Notes: generated by a model not told the origin, from the sequence alone. 64,000 nt of DNA from Bog-756 sp963777665 (GCA_963777665.1 CAVZRJ010000003.1:62001-126000), one strand, 5' to 3'; positions 1 to 9,458 are shown, counted from the stretch's first letter. A program made the numbers and translations.

Positions 1-1
1 G

Positions 2-1198
2 CTCGACTTCATCCACGTGGACGACCATGATGCTGCGGTTGCCATGTGGATGGCGATGCTCGAGCAGCCGGGCACCCTCCAGGTGCTCGCCTACCGCCAC
101 AGTCACGCAGACGGATCGTGGATCCGCGTCGAGGTCACGAACCGGAACCTCCTCGAAGAGGAGGGATACGTGGAGTGCTCGTTGATCGCGCTCGGCAAGG
201 TCGAGGGCGGGACGGCTCTCGTCGCTCCGCGCGTCTCCGAACTGAAGGCCATTCGCTCCGTGCGGTCGGGCGAGCGGCTCCTGCGCCGCCTGGCTGAGGG
301 ACTGTCGACCGGGATCGCCTACATCTCCTCCGACCGCGTCGTGAGCTACGCCAACTCGCAGTGCACCCTCCTGCTCGGCATACGCAGCGGGACCAGTCTG
401 AGCGACATCCTCCCGCACCTCGACGACGAGGGCGCGAGAGTCGCCCACGAGCAGTTCGAACTGGTCATGGGCAGCGATCGGGAGGCCGTCTTCACTGCGT
501 CGACCGTGCGATCGGCTCCGGTGGTCCGGACGCTCGAGGTCGTCCTCCGGGGTCTGGCGAAGGACAACGAGGGACCTGCCGGCATCGTCCTCTCCGTCGA
601 TGACATCACCGATCGGGCACAGCTCGCCGCCGACCTCGAGCGACGGGCCTCCACGGACCCACTGACCGGCTGTCTCAACCGGGCAGCGATCCTCGACCTC
701 CTCCAGAGCGAGCTCCGCTCCGTCCCGGGTCTGGCCGTGGTCTTCGTCGACGTCGACCGGATGAAGATCCAGAACGACCTCCTGGGTCACGCCGGAGGAG
801 ACGCGCTGCTGGTGGACACCGCGGCCCGGCTCCAGGGAGCGGTCCGTCCCGGAGACGGCGTCGGACGGATCGGCGGCGACGAGTTCGTCGCCATCTGCAG
901 AGGTGTCCCGGATCGGGAGGCCGCACAGATGGTCGTCTCGCGCATCGCCGGGGCCATGTCCTGGAACTTCCGTTCCGGGTCGATGACCTTCCCGGTGTCC
1001 GCCGCGGTCGGGGCGGTCCACGTGGACCGGGTCATCGATGCGGCAGAGGCACTGGCCAGAGCCGATGTCGCGATGTACACGGCGAAACGGTCGGCCAACG
1101 GCCTCGGGGTGATGTGGGACGAGACACTCGGCATGCCGGGTGAGGCCCCTGCCGCACGGGAGACGACCGACGTCGGGACGCCCGGGGCTCCTCGGTAG
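2..1198 (+). CDS. PAS-GGDEF diguanylate cyclase, 5' end outside window
   Basis: Predicted cytoplasmic enzyme condensing two GTP into the second messenger c-di-GMP. The frame is open from base 2 with a PAS-like strand pattern, so the start lies upstream and the GTG at 17 is probably internal. A second PAS-type region covers about residues 95-205 (motif AYISSDRVVSYANSQ), followed by a GGDEF domain from DPLTGCLNRA to the end. The intact active site RIGGDEF (GGDEF at about residues 291-295) indicates catalytic competence, and RPGD just before it matches the RxxD inhibitory I-site. No EAL domain follows. The PAS ligand cannot be inferred. Confidence 0.9.
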   Translation, partial: LDFIHVDDHDAAVAMWMAMLEQPGTLQVLAYRHSHADGSWIRVEVTNRNLLEEEGYVECSLIALGKVEGGTALVAPRVSELKAIRSVRSGERLLRRLAEGLSTGIAYISSDRVVSYANSQCTLLLGIRSGTSLSDILPHLDDEGARVAHEQFELVMGSDREAVFTASTVRSAPVVRTLEVVLRGLAKDNEGPAGIVLSVDDITDRAQLAADLERRASTDPLTGCLNRAAILDLLQSELRSVPGLAVVFVDVDRMKIQNDLLGHAGGDALLVDTAARLQGAVRPGDGVGRIGGDEFVAICRGVPDREAAQMVVSRIAGAMSWNFRSGSMTFPVSAAVGAVHVDRVIDAAEALARADVAMYTAKRSANGLGVMWDETLGMPGEAPAARETTDVGTPGAPR

Positions 1199-1222
1199 CC
1201 GCCTGCGCCCCCCGGCGGCGGA

Positions 1223-3280
1223 TCAGCCCGCCTTGGCCTTCACGATCCGGTCGGCCACGTTGGACGGCAGCACGTCGTAGTGGTGGTGCTCGACCCGGAA
1301 CCGGCCTCGGCCTGCGGTGAGGGAGCGTAGGTCGACCGCGTACCGCTGGATCTCGGACATGGGGACCAGTGCGGAGATGATCTGCACCCCCGCATCCATC
1401 GTGTCGGTCCCCTGTACGCGCGCACGGCGGGAGTTGAGGTCACCGAGCACGTTCCCCTGCAGGCTGGCGGGAACGGTCACCTCGAGCAGCGAGATGGGCT
1501 CCAGCAGCACCGGATGGGCCTTGGCCAGCGCCTCGCGGAACGCGAGCACCCCGGCCATCTTGAAGCTCATCTCCGACGAGTCGACGGGGTGGTGCTTGCC
1601 GTCGGTGCAGGTCACCTGGACATCGGCGACAGGGAAACCGTGGATGCCGCTCTCCATGGCCTCGATCACCCCTTTCTCCACTGCCGGGATGTACTGCCGC
1701 GGGATGGCACCACCGACGACCTTGTCGATGAAACGGAACCCGCCGCCGCGCTCGAGCGGTTCGATCTGGATCGACGCGACGCCGAACTGCCCGTGGCCCC
1801 CGGTCTGCTTCTTGTACTTCCCCTCTGCCTGGGCGGGTGCAGTGATGGTCTCGCGATAGGCGATGAGCACGTCCTCGCTCACCACCTCCACTCCGAACTT
1901 GCGCTCGAGCCGCTCCCTGGCGACTGCGAGGTGGGTCTCGCCGGTTCCCCGCAGGATGGTCTGATGAGTCTCGTCGTTCCGCTCGACTACCAGGACCGAG
2001 TCCTCCTCCTGGAGTCGGTGGAGGCCGATCATGAGCTTGTCCTCGTCGCTCTTGGACTTGGGCCGGAGGCTGATCGAGAGGACCGCGGGTTCGGTGGGCG
2101 GAGGCGGGAGGACCACCGGAGTGCCCTTGGGCGCCAGGGTGTCACCGGTATTGACCTCGGAGAGCTTGGGCACGGCGACGATGTCCCCCGCCTGCGCCTC
2201 CTTGACGGGCTCGGCCTGCTTGCCGCGGAGCAACTCGAGGACGTGGAGCCGCTCCTCGCGGTGGGTGCGGGAGTTGGTGAGCACGCTGTCCGGCTTGATC
2301 GTCCCTGAGAGCACCCGCATGAGCGACACCTTCCCCACATAGGGGTCGGACAGGGTCTTGAACACGCGGGTGAGCGGCAGACCCGCTGGGTCGCAGGTAA
2401 CCGGGAGCATCTCGTCCCCGGCACGCACCTCGATCGGTGGCCGGGCGTCCGGTGGGGGGGCGATCTCGACCAGCAGGCTGGCCAGACGGTCGATGCCCAC
2501 ACCGGTGGCGGCCGAACCGCAGATGACCGGGAACACCACGCCCTGGGTGACCCCATCGGCGAGCGTGTCCTCGAGCTCGGCGGTGGAGGGAATGTCGCCG
2601 TCGAGGTAGCGCTCCATGAGGTCGTCGTCACCGACCACGATCCCTTCGACCAGCTGCTCGCGCACCTTGTGCTCGGTCGGCGCCAGGTCTTCGGGGATCG
2701 GCCCGGGCCGTGACGTCCCACCGTCGTAGAAGAGTGCGGTGTCGGTGAGGAGGTCGGCGATGCCGAGGAGGCGCGTGTCCTCGACGATAGGAAGCTCCAA
2801 CGGGGCGATGCCCGCGCCGAACCGTTCGACGAGCGCCGCGAGGGTTCGGTCGAACCTGGCCTGCTCCCGGTCGAGCTTGTTGATGAAGACGAACCGCGGC
2901 AGTCCGAGCTCGGTGGCGAGGGACCATGCGGCTTCGGTCTGCGCCTCGATCCCTTCGACTGCGCTCACGACGATGACCACCGAGTCTGCGACCGAACAGG
3001 CCGCCCGGACCTCGCCGAAGAAGTCGGCATAGCCGGGGGTGTCGATGATGTTGAGCTTGACCCCGCTCGCCACGGTCGGTGCCAGTGCGAGCGACATCGA
3101 CATGTGGTGCCTGATCTCCTCGGGCTCGAAGTCGGTGACCGTCGAGCCGTCTTCCACGCGTCCCTGCCTGGTGGTGGCACCGGTGGCGAACAGCAGCGCC
3201 TCTGCCAGCGACGTCTTGCCCGCCCCGCTGTGACCGATCAGGGCGACGTTGCGGACGCCTCCACACGGTGATCGCTGCAC
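1223..3280 (-). CDS. EF-G-like translational GTPase (FusA2 type)
   Basis: Translation-factor-like GTPase of the EF-G-like subfamily (mycobacterial FusA2 type), about 685 residues, close to the usual 700. G1 is GHSGAGKTS (residues 16-24), G3 DTPGYADF and G4 NKLD; EF-G domains II-V follow, with TGGHGQFGVASIQIEP in domain IV. The canonical EF-G switch RGITI is replaced by RHHMSMS, which marks paralogues rather than the main FusA. I chose the GTG at 3280 because AGGGGGTGG precedes it and the family begins just before the P-loop. The same frame stays open to 3571 but would run through the 13-bp repeat array. Its role on the ribosome is not established in this subfamily. Confidence 0.88.
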   Translation of the reverse strand: MQRSPCGGVRNVALIGHSGAGKTSLAEALLFATGATTRQGRVEDGSTVTDFEPEEIRHHMSMSLALAPTVASGVKLNIIDTPGYADFFGEVRAACSVADSVVIVVSAVEGIEAQTEAAWSLATELGLPRFVFINKLDREQARFDRTLAALVERFGAGIAPLELPIVEDTRLLGIADLLTDTALFYDGGTSRPGPIPEDLAPTEHKVREQLVEGIVVGDDDLMERYLDGDIPSTAELEDTLADGVTQGVVFPVICGSAATGVGIDRLASLLVEIAPPPDARPPIEVRAGDEMLPVTCDPAGLPLTRVFKTLSDPYVGKVSLMRVLSGTIKPDSVLTNSRTHREERLHVLELLRGKQAEPVKEAQAGDIVAVPKLSEVNTGDTLAPKGTPVVLPPPPTEPAVLSISLRPKSKSDEDKLMIGLHRLQEEDSVLVVERNDETHQTILRGTGETHLAVARERLERKFGVEVVSEDVLIAYRETITAPAQAEGKYKKQTGGHGQFGVASIQIEPLERGGGFRFIDKVVGGAIPRQYIPAVEKGVIEAMESGIHGFPVADVQVTCTDGKHHPVDSSEMSFKMAGVLAFREALAKAHPVLLEPISLLEVTVPASLQGNVLGDLNSRRARVQGTDTMDAGVQIISALVPMSEIQRYAVDLRSLTAGRGRFRVEHHHYDVLPSNVADRIVKAKAG

Positions 3281-3440
3281 GCTCTCACCACCCCCTTCTG
3301 CCCCGGCCGATCTCGGAGTCCTGCTCGTCCTCGAGGTCCCCTGCGGCCGCACCCGGCGGTCGATCCCTCCACCCTTCGGACGTGAGGATTCCACCTTATG
3401 CCCGAGCGTGGGCTCTGCGCACCCCGGGATTAGCATCGCC

Positions 3441-3518
3441 CGCAGGACTCGCCCGCAGGACTCGCCCGCAGGACTCGCCCGCAGGACCATCCCGCAGGAC
3501 CATCCCGCGGGACGATCG
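3441..3518. repeat. Six-copy 13-bp tandem repeat
   Basis: Three exact copies of CGCAGGACTCGCC (3441-3479) are followed by two copies of CGCAGGACCATCC (3480-3505) and a diverged CGCGGGACGATCG (3506-3518). The array fills the gap between the divergent EF-G-like and VOC genes and ends 12 bases before the VOC start. Thirteen is not a multiple of three, so it is not a coding repeat. It could form several small hairpins or bind a protein in tandem; no function can be assigned. Confidence 0.9.
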
Positions 3519-3530
3519 GAGGACGAACGC

Positions 3531-3902
3531 ATGGCTGCGATCCGGCTGGCAGCGATATCCCTGGACACCACCGATCCGAGCGGCCTGGCCGGGTTCTACC
3601 GCGACCTGCTCGGGGTGACCGTGATGTTCGAGTCGGAGGACTTCGTCGCCCTCGAAGGGGCAGGCGTGCTGCTCACGACGCAGCGCGTCGCGGACCATCG
3701 TGCGCCGGACTGGCCCGAGGGTGGAACGCCCAAGCAGATGCACCTCGAGATGGCGGTCGACGACCTCGAGGCAGCGGAGGCCCGGGCGCTCGCTCTCGGC
3801 GCCCGCAAGGCGGACGAGCAGCCGTCCCCAGACCGGTGGCGCGTGTTGCTCGACCCCGCCGGCCATCCCTTCTGCGTCACCACACTGATCCCCGAGACCT
3901 GA
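3531..3902 (+). CDS. VOC-superfamily (glyoxalase/bleomycin-resistance fold) protein
   Basis: Small metal-site enzyme or binding protein of the vicinal-oxygen-chelate fold, 123 residues. The two beta-alpha-beta-beta-beta halves are recognisable: the N-terminal half with TTDPSGLAGFYRDLLG and the C-terminal half with MHLEMAVDDLEAAEARALALG and LLDPAGHPFCV. The length fits a single VOC domain. Start at 3531 follows CGGAGGACG (3517-3525). It stands alone; the EF-G-like gene is divergent and the next gene has its own promoter. The substrate cannot be inferred. Confidence 0.85.
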   Translation: MAAIRLAAISLDTTDPSGLAGFYRDLLGVTVMFESEDFVALEGAGVLLTTQRVADHRAPDWPEGGTPKQMHLEMAVDDLEAAEARALALGARKADEQPSPDRWRVLLDPAGHPFCVTTLIPET

Positions 3903-3954
3903 CCCGGCTGCCCGCCCGCTCGGTCTCCCTTGCCCGGACAAGGGGTGTCGGGGC

Positions 3955-3991
3955 TTGACAGGTGACCAAATGGTCACATAAAGTTGCCCCG
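3955..3991 (+). promoter_or_regulatory. Leaderless promoter with overlapping dyad operator
   Basis: TTGACA (3955-3960) is a perfect -35, and ATAAAG/CATAAA around 3977-3983 is a fair -10 at 16-17 bases. Between them lies GTGACCA-AA-TGGTCAC (3962-3977), a perfect 7-bp inverted repeat. The expected transcription start falls on the GTG at 3991, and there is no Shine-Dalgarno sequence, so the mRNA is probably leaderless. The dyad fills the -35/-10 spacer, the place for autorepression by the ArsR-type protein encoded directly downstream. Confidence 0.75.
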
Positions 3992-4743
3992 TGGACCTGG
4001 TGTTCAAGGCGCTCGCAGATCCGACCCGGCGCAGCCTGCTCGACGAGCTGTTCGTGCGGGACGGGCAGTCGCTGGTGCGGCTCGAAGAGCGCTTCCCGAT
4101 GACGCGTTTCGGGGTCATGAAGCATCTCAAGCTGCTCGAGGAGGCCGGACTGGTGCTCACCGCACGGCGCGGCCGCGAGAAGCTGCATTTCCTGAACCCG
4201 GTCCCGATCAGGCTCGTCCACGACCGGTGGGTGAGCAAGTACGCAGCACCCTGGGCAGCCGGGCTCGCCGGCCTCAAGGAGGGATTGGAGCGACCGATGG
4301 AGAAGATGTTCGAGATCTACATCAAGACCACGCCGGAACGGCTCTGGGAGGCGATCACCGATCCCGAGATCCGGAGCAAGTACAACTTCGGAGCCGCGCC
4401 GAGGTCGGAGTGGACCCCCGGGGCGCGGATCGAGATGGGTGCCCCCGGGGCGGGCGGGCTGCTGGCTGACGGGGAGGTGCTCGAGGCCGACCCACCGAGG
4501 CGACTCGTCCACACCCTGGTGGCGCTCTGGAGCCCGGACGTGGAACGCGAAGGGGCGTCGCGGGTGACCTGGGAGATCGAGCCGGTCGAGGACTCCTGTC
4601 GGCTGCTGGTGATCCACGACCAGATGCGCGAGGGAGCCAACGCCGAGCTCTACGGGGGTTGGCCGATGATCCTCTCCGGCCTCAAGACATGGCTCGAGAG
4701 CGGCGAGCTGCTCACCACACCCGGATCCCTCCGGTACGCGTGA
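3991..4743 (+). CDS. ArsR-type regulator fused to AHSA1/SRPBCC domain
   Basis: A 250-residue fusion. Residues 1-95 form an ArsR winged helix (FKALADPTRRSLLDELF, recognition helix near TRFGVMKHLKLLEEAG) without an obvious CxC metal site. Residues 105-245 form an AHSA1-like START-fold ligand domain (FEIYIKTTPERLWEAITDPE). In this architecture the SRPBCC domain is thought to sense a hydrophobic ligand. The GTG start coincides with the predicted transcription start, and a dyad operator lies immediately upstream, so autoregulation is likely. Its stop overlaps the start of the lipoyl-domain gene (GTGA, 4740-4743), which suggests it is the first gene and regulator of the catabolic operon to 12.9 kb. 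Confidence 0.88.
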   Translation: MDLVFKALADPTRRSLLDELFVRDGQSLVRLEERFPMTRFGVMKHLKLLEEAGLVLTARRGREKLHFLNPVPIRLVHDRWVSKYAAPWAAGLAGLKEGLERPMEKMFEIYIKTTPERLWEAITDPEIRSKYNFGAAPRSEWTPGARIEMGAPGAGGLLADGEVLEADPPRRLVHTLVALWSPDVEREGASRVTWEIEPVEDSCRLLVIHDQMREGANAELYGGWPMILSGLKTWLESGELLTTPGSLRYA

Positions 4744-4976
4744 CCGTCGAGCTCCGCATTCCCAAGCTCGGGATGGAGATGACCGAGGCCACCCTCGCCG
4801 AATGGCTCGTCGAGGACGGTGCCGTGGTCTCCCAGGACCAGCCCATCTACGTACTCGAGACCGACAAGGTCACCAATGAGATCACCGCCCCGGTCGGCGG
4901 GACCCTCCACCGGATCGGGCAGGAGGGTGAGACCTACCCCGTCGGGGAGCCCATCGGCACCCTCGACGGGTCCTGA
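4740..4976 (+). CDS. Free-standing lipoyl-domain protein
   Basis: A 78-residue protein that is essentially one biotinyl/lipoyl domain. The start has IPKLGMEMTEATLAEWLV and the hairpin has LETDKVTNEI with the predicted lipoyl-lysine at K43. No E2 catalytic or subunit-binding domain is attached; ordinary E2 proteins are several times longer. The GTG at 4740 overlaps the regulator's stop. A TPP-dependent E1 pair lies 3.5 kb downstream in the same direction, so this is probably its swinging-arm carrier, charged by an E1 and used by enzymes not seen here. A biotin carrier is possible, but TDK rather than MKM favours lipoate. Confidence 0.85.
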   Translation: MTVELRIPKLGMEMTEATLAEWLVEDGAVVSQDQPIYVLETDKVTNEITAPVGGTLHRIGQEGETYPVGEPIGTLDGS

Positions 4977-5052
4977 GAGAGAACCCACCACCGGCAGACT
5001 GCAACGAAGTGTGCGTAGCATCGGCCCGCGGGTGGACCGAGAGGGAGCGCCG

Positions 5053-5451
5053 GTGGACGACGAGGACCAGATCAGGCGCACCATCGCCGAGTACAGCCAC
5101 CGGTGGGACGACGGGCTGCTCGACGAATTCGCCGACCTGTTCACCGAGGACGCCAGGCTCCTCGTGCTGGGGACGGTCAATGAGGGGCGTGGTGCCATCC
5201 GCGACTACATGAAAGCGGTGGGGGAGGCGGGCCGTGGGCTGCACGTGACCACCAACGTGCTGGTCGACGTCGAGGGAGACGCCGCCAGCGCGGTCACCGG
5301 GTACCTCTTCGTGCGCCAGGGACAGACCGGTCCCGGGATCATCGCTGCCGGCCGCTACCACGACCAGCTGGTGCGTGATCCCGACCGGTGGCGCTTCTCG
5401 GTCCGTGCTATCTCGATGCTCGACCCGGCCGACCGGGGCGGGGATGCCTGA
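5053..5451 (+). CDS. SnoaL-like (NTF2-fold) protein
   Basis: A 132-residue alpha+beta cone-fold protein of the SnoaL/ring-hydroxylating-dioxygenase-beta-like group (IRRTIAEYSHRWDDGLLDEFADLFTEDARL near the N-terminus, in family style). GTG at 5053 follows GAGAGGGAG; an in-frame GTG at 5033 is the alternative. It ends 8 bases inside the Rieske oxygenase gene, so it could be that enzyme's small subunit or a separate hydratase/isomerase. Beta subunits of aromatic dioxygenases are longer (about 170 residues), and I leave the exact role open. Confidence 0.75.
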   Translation: MDDEDQIRRTIAEYSHRWDDGLLDEFADLFTEDARLLVLGTVNEGRGAIRDYMKAVGEAGRGLHVTTNVLVDVEGDAASAVTGYLFVRQGQTGPGIIAAGRYHDQLVRDPDRWRFSVRAISMLDPADRGGDA

Positions 5452-6794
5452 AACCGACCTCCGGTCGCCTCCCTGGGCGATCGACCGTCCGGACGCCGTC
5501 GCCGCCGAGCGGTACGTCGACCGGGGCTTCGCCGACCTCGAGCGCGAACGCCTCTGGCCCCGCACCTGGCAGATGGCCTGCCGGCTCGAGGAGCTCCCCG
5601 CCCCCGGGGACTTCGTCGAGTACACGATCTGCGACCAGTCTGTCCTGCTGGTGCGGCTCGACGCGGACACCGTGCGCGGCTACCACAACGCCTGTCGTCA
5701 CCGTGCCACCCAGCTGGTCGCGGGCAGCGGCTCGTTCGGCACCGCCGGGATCATCTGCCCGTTCCACGGCTGGCGCTGGGCGCTCGACGGGACCAACTCC
5801 TTCGTCTACGCCCCGCACGCCTTCGACCCGGCCCTGATCGCCCCCGAGGAGATCTGCCTCCAGCAGGTGCGCGTGGAGGTCTGGGGTGCCTGCGCCTGGG
5901 TCAACCTGGACCCGGACGCGCCGCCCCTTCTCGACGCCCTTGATCCGCTGCCGTCGCTGCTGGACCCGCTCGGGCTCGCCGACATGCGGGTCCACTGGTG
6001 GAAGGCGGTCAGCCTCCGCGCTAACTGGAAGCTCGCCCAGGAGGCCTTCATGGAGGGATACCACGTCCCCCAGACCCATCCCCAGCTCACGCTCGGCCAC
6101 CCCGAGCGTTATGACCCGGACAGCCTCGTGTACGCGGTCCACCCCCGCGGACACTCGAGCTTCCAGCTCCGCGCCGACGCCCAGGCCCGCAAGGGTCAAG
6201 AGGTGGGGGTGAGCGAGGTCGACGCCATCATCGAGTCGGCGCGACAGCTGTGCAGCGGCCTCGAGGCGATGACCCTCGAGCGCGACCTGCACGTGATCGA
6301 GGGGATGCGGCACCGCCCGATCCCCGAAGGCAGCACCTTCCGCGAGGAGCTCGTCGCGTCGCTCTACGCGTACGCGGCCGACGCGGCCATCCCGCTGCCA
6401 CCGCCCGAGCCGTCCACCCTGGCCCGCTGGGGCGGGATGTTCTTCGCTTTCCCCAACTACTTCGTGCTGCCCCAGTACGGCAATGCGCTGGTCTACCGGT
6501 CGCGGCCCGACGGCGACGATCCGGAATCGTGCCTCTTCGAGGTCTGGTCGATCACCATCCCGGCCGCGGGTGATGCCGCTCCCGCGACCCGTGCGCGGGG
6601 GACCCTACGCACCGGACGACCGCGACCACTGGCCCCGGATCCCCCTGCAGGACTTCTCCAACATCGGCCGCCAGCAGCGCGGCCTCCACAGCAGCAGCGT
6701 GACCGGGATGCGACTCTCGCACACCTACGAAGGCGGCATCGTCAACATGCACCGCGAGCTCGACCGGTATCTCGCCGGTCCGGTCGCAGGGTGA
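5444..6794 (+). CDS. Rieske aromatic-ring-hydroxylating oxygenase alpha subunit (frameshifted)
   Basis: Catalytic subunit of a non-haem iron oxygenase. The Rieske [2Fe-2S] ligands C84, H86, C105 and H108 (CRHRA...CPFHGW) are all present. The mononuclear iron region has EAFMEGYHVPQTH. The reading frame breaks near 6583: the upstream frame becomes arginine/proline-rich nonsense, while the +1 frame continues with family-like GRQQRGLHSSSVTGMRLSH and ends at 6794, five bases before the next start. One base indel in CCCGCGACCCGTGCGCGGGGG would repair it. The start overlaps the SnoaL-like gene. The substrate is unknown; neighbours suggest a cyclic or steroid-like compound activated to a CoA ester. 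Confidence 0.8.
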
Positions 6795-6798
6795 CCTG

Positions 6799-8463
6799 AT
6801 GGTGGCCGGTGAGACGTCAGCCGATGTGATCGTGGTGGGTTCGGGGGCCGCGGCCCTGTCCGCCGCGATCGCCGCCAGCGATCACGGGGCCCATGTCGCG
6901 ATCGTCGAGCGCACGGAATGGATCGGTGGGACCACCGCGGTCTCCGGAGGCGGGATCTGGATGCCCTGCAACCACCGGCTCTCCGAACGGGGGGTGGTCG
7001 ACTCGAGGGAGGAAGCCCTCGCCTACATGGGCCGGATGACCGCGGGGCGGACGCCGATCGAGCTGCTGGAGCGCTACATCGACCAGGGTCCGGATATCGT
7101 GGCCGGCCTCGAGGAGCGGACACCCCTCGGGCTCCGGTCCATGTCCTGGCCGGACTACCACCCGGAGATGGAGGGGGCGAAGGCCGCCGGCCGCATGCTC
7201 GAGCCCGCCCTCTTCGACACCACCGGCCTCGGCGAGTGGGCGGGCAGGCTCCGGCCGGCCCCGGTGCTCGGGCTCCCCCTCACCCTCGAGGAGTCGACGG
7301 TCGACTGGCGACCCGCCTACTTCCCGGAGCGCTTCGACGCCGCCACGGTGCAGCAGCGCGTCGCCGACCAGATCGTGGCCTGCGGCCGGGCGCTGGTGGC
7401 GGCCCTCCTCGAGGCCTGCCTGACCCGGGGCATCCGGCCGATCCTCGAGACCCGGGCGTGCGAGCTCGCGATGCGCGGCGAGCGGGTCGCGGGACTGGTC
7501 GTGGAGGGGGGTGGCCGACGCTTCGAGATCCCGGCCGGGGCGGTCGTGCTCGCCAGCGGCGGCTACGAGTGGAACAGCGAGCTGCGCACCCGGTTCCTCC
7601 CCGCTCCGCTGACCCATCCGCACACCCCGCCGGCCAACGAGGGGGACGGGCTGCTCATGGCCATGGAGGTCGGCGCCGACCTCGCCAACATGAACGAGGC
7701 CTGGTGGTACCCGGCGTCGTCCGTGCCCGGAGAGCAGTACGAGCAGCGGCCGCTCGCCCGTTTCGTCGGCATCGAACGGACCGCTCCGCACTCGATCATC
7801 GTCGATCGGTTCGGGGCCAGGTTCGTCAACGAGGCGGCCAACTACAACGACATGCAGAAGGCGTTCTTCTCGTTCGACGCCAACGAGTACACCCCACGGC
7901 ACCTCCCGTGTTGGGCGGTGTTGGACAGCCAGTTCCGCTCCCGCTATTCGGTGGCGACGGTGCGACCGACAGACCCCGATCCCGACTGGCTGCCAGCGCA
8001 CGAGACCCTCGACGGCCTCGCCGAGCGGGTCGGGATCGACCCGGTCGGGCTCGCCGCGACGGTCGAGCGGTGGAACCGGTTCGTGGCGGACGGACGGGAT
8101 CGCGACTTCGGGCGGGGGCAGAGCGCCTATGACCGTTTCCACGGTGATCCCTCCGCTCCGCACCCCAACCTCGGGACCATCGAGCGGGGGCCGTTCTACG
8201 CGCTGCCCGTCCATGTCGGCACGGTCGGCACCAAGGGCGGCCCGAGGGTCGACGCCGACGGTCGGATCCTGCACGTGCGTGACCGCCCCATCCCCGGCCT
8301 GTACGGAGCCGGCAACGTGATCGCTTCCCCTGCGGGGCCCGCCTACTTCGGGGGAGGCACCTCGATCGGCATGGCGGTGGTCTGGGGCCACCTTGCCGGA
8401 GCGCACGCCGCGGTCCATGCCGCGGGCGAGGTCCCGGCCGCCGCCGGAAGGGCGCCGTCGTGA
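6799..8463 (+). CDS. KstD-like FAD-dependent oxidoreductase
   Basis: A 554-residue flavoprotein of the fumarate-reductase/3-ketosteroid-delta1-dehydrogenase family. The N-terminal Rossmann motif VIVVGSGAAALSAAIAA is followed by ERTEWIGGTTAVSGGGIW, and the C-terminus has LYGAGNVIASPAGPAYFGGG, the conserved FAD-proximal segment of this family. It probably introduces a double bond into a ring ketone or related substrate. Its stop overlaps the GTG of the next gene (8460-8463). True KstD specificity is not demonstrable from sequence alone; urocanate- and fumarate-reductase relatives share the fold. Confidence 0.85.
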   Translation: MVAGETSADVIVVGSGAAALSAAIAASDHGAHVAIVERTEWIGGTTAVSGGGIWMPCNHRLSERGVVDSREEALAYMGRMTAGRTPIELLERYIDQGPDIVAGLEERTPLGLRSMSWPDYHPEMEGAKAAGRMLEPALFDTTGLGEWAGRLRPAPVLGLPLTLEESTVDWRPAYFPERFDAATVQQRVADQIVACGRALVAALLEACLTRGIRPILETRACELAMRGERVAGLVVEGGGRRFEIPAGAVVLASGGYEWNSELRTRFLPAPLTHPHTPPANEGDGLLMAMEVGADLANMNEAWWYPASSVPGEQYEQRPLARFVGIERTAPHSIIVDRFGARFVNEAANYNDMQKAFFSFDANEYTPRHLPCWAVLDSQFRSRYSVATVRPTDPDPDWLPAHETLDGLAERVGIDPVGLAATVERWNRFVADGRDRDFGRGQSAYDRFHGDPSAPHPNLGTIERGPFYALPVHVGTVGTKGGPRVDADGRILHVRDRPIPGLYGAGNVIASPAGPAYFGGGTSIGMAVVWGHLAGAHAAVHAAGEVPAAAGRAPS

Positions 8464-9458
8464 CCGGCGCGGACCCGGCCGGACCCGCGACCGCCGACCG
8501 ACGGCGCATGTTCGAGCTCATGGTGCTCATCCGCACCTGCGACGAACGGGTGCGCCGGGGCCTCTCCGGGGGCGAGTTCGCCTGCACCTACTGGCCGGCG
8601 ACCGGCCAGGAGGCCATCGCGGCCGCACTGGGCACGGTCCTCCGACAGGACGACCAGCTCGTGACGACCTACCGCGGGCTCCACGATCAGCTGGCCAAGG
8701 GCGTCCCGATCGGCCCGCTGGTGGCAGAGATCCTCACCCGCGCGACCGGGGTCAACGGGGGCAAGGGCGGTGCGATGCACATCTCGCACCCGCCGTCCGG
8801 GCTCGTGCTCTCGACCGGGATCGTCGGGTCCGGGGTTCCGATCGCAGTCGGTGTCGCCCTCGCCGCGCGCCTCCAGGGCACCGACCAGGTGACGGTTGCC
8901 AGCTTCGGCGACGGGGCCACCGGGACCGGCTCCTTCCACGAGGCGGTGAACCTCGCCGCCCTCTGGGACTTACCCGTGGTGTTCGTGTGCCAGGACAACC
9001 GGTACGCCGAGATGACCCCGACGGCGGAGGCCCAGCCGGTCGCCCATGTCTCCGACCGGGCCGCGGGGTATGGGATCCCGGGGGTCACGGTCGACGGCAA
9101 CGATCCCGACGCGGTGTACCGGGTCCTCGGCGAGGCGGTCGCCAGGGCCAGGGCCGGCGTGGGGCCCACCCTGCTCGAGTGCACCACCTTCCGGCTCTTC
9201 GGCCACTACTTCGGCGACCCGATGCACTACATCCCACCCGAGGAGCTCGAGGCGGCCCGGCAGGCCGAGCCCATCGCGCGCTACCGGGCGGCACTGCTCG
9301 CCGATGGGGTCCTCGACGCCGACGGCGTCGTCGCCACCGAGGAGCAGGCCCGCCGCACCGTCGACGAGGCGTTCACCGAGGCCCTCGCGGCTGGCGTCCC
9401 GGACCGTGCGGAGGCGCTCGTCGACGTGTACGCGGACCCTCGCGGGACACCGCAATGA
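8460..9458 (+). CDS. TPP-dependent 2-oxoacid/acetoin dehydrogenase E1 alpha
   Basis: Alpha subunit of a pyruvate/acetoin-dehydrogenase-type E1 (332 residues), which decarboxylates a 2-oxo acid or cleaves acetoin on thiamine diphosphate. The TPP motif starts GDGATGTGSFHEAVN (GDG at residues 150-152) and ends CQDN at about 180. KGGAMHISHP is the usual substrate-loop region. It starts at the GTG overlapping the flavoprotein stop and ends in ATGA shared with E1 beta. No E2 or E3 gene follows; the lipoyl protein at 4740 is the only visible partner. Confidence 0.9.
   Translation: MTGADPAGPATADRRRMFELMVLIRTCDERVRRGLSGGEFACTYWPATGQEAIAAALGTVLRQDDQLVTTYRGLHDQLAKGVPIGPLVAEILTRATGVNGGKGGAMHISHPPSGLVLSTGIVGSGVPIAVGVALAARLQGTDQVTVASFGDGATGTGSFHEAVNLAALWDLPVVFVCQDNRYAEMTPTAEAQPVAHVSDRAAGYGIPGVTVDGNDPDAVYRVLGEAVARARAGVGPTLLECTTFRLFGHYFGDPMHYIPPEELEAARQAEPIARYRAALLADGVLDADGVVATEEQARRTVDEAFTEALAAGVPDRAEALVDVYADPRGTPQ

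Noticed and set aside
3441..3518. CRISPR array
   Set aside because: The 13-bp units are contiguous, without spacers, and no cas gene is near.
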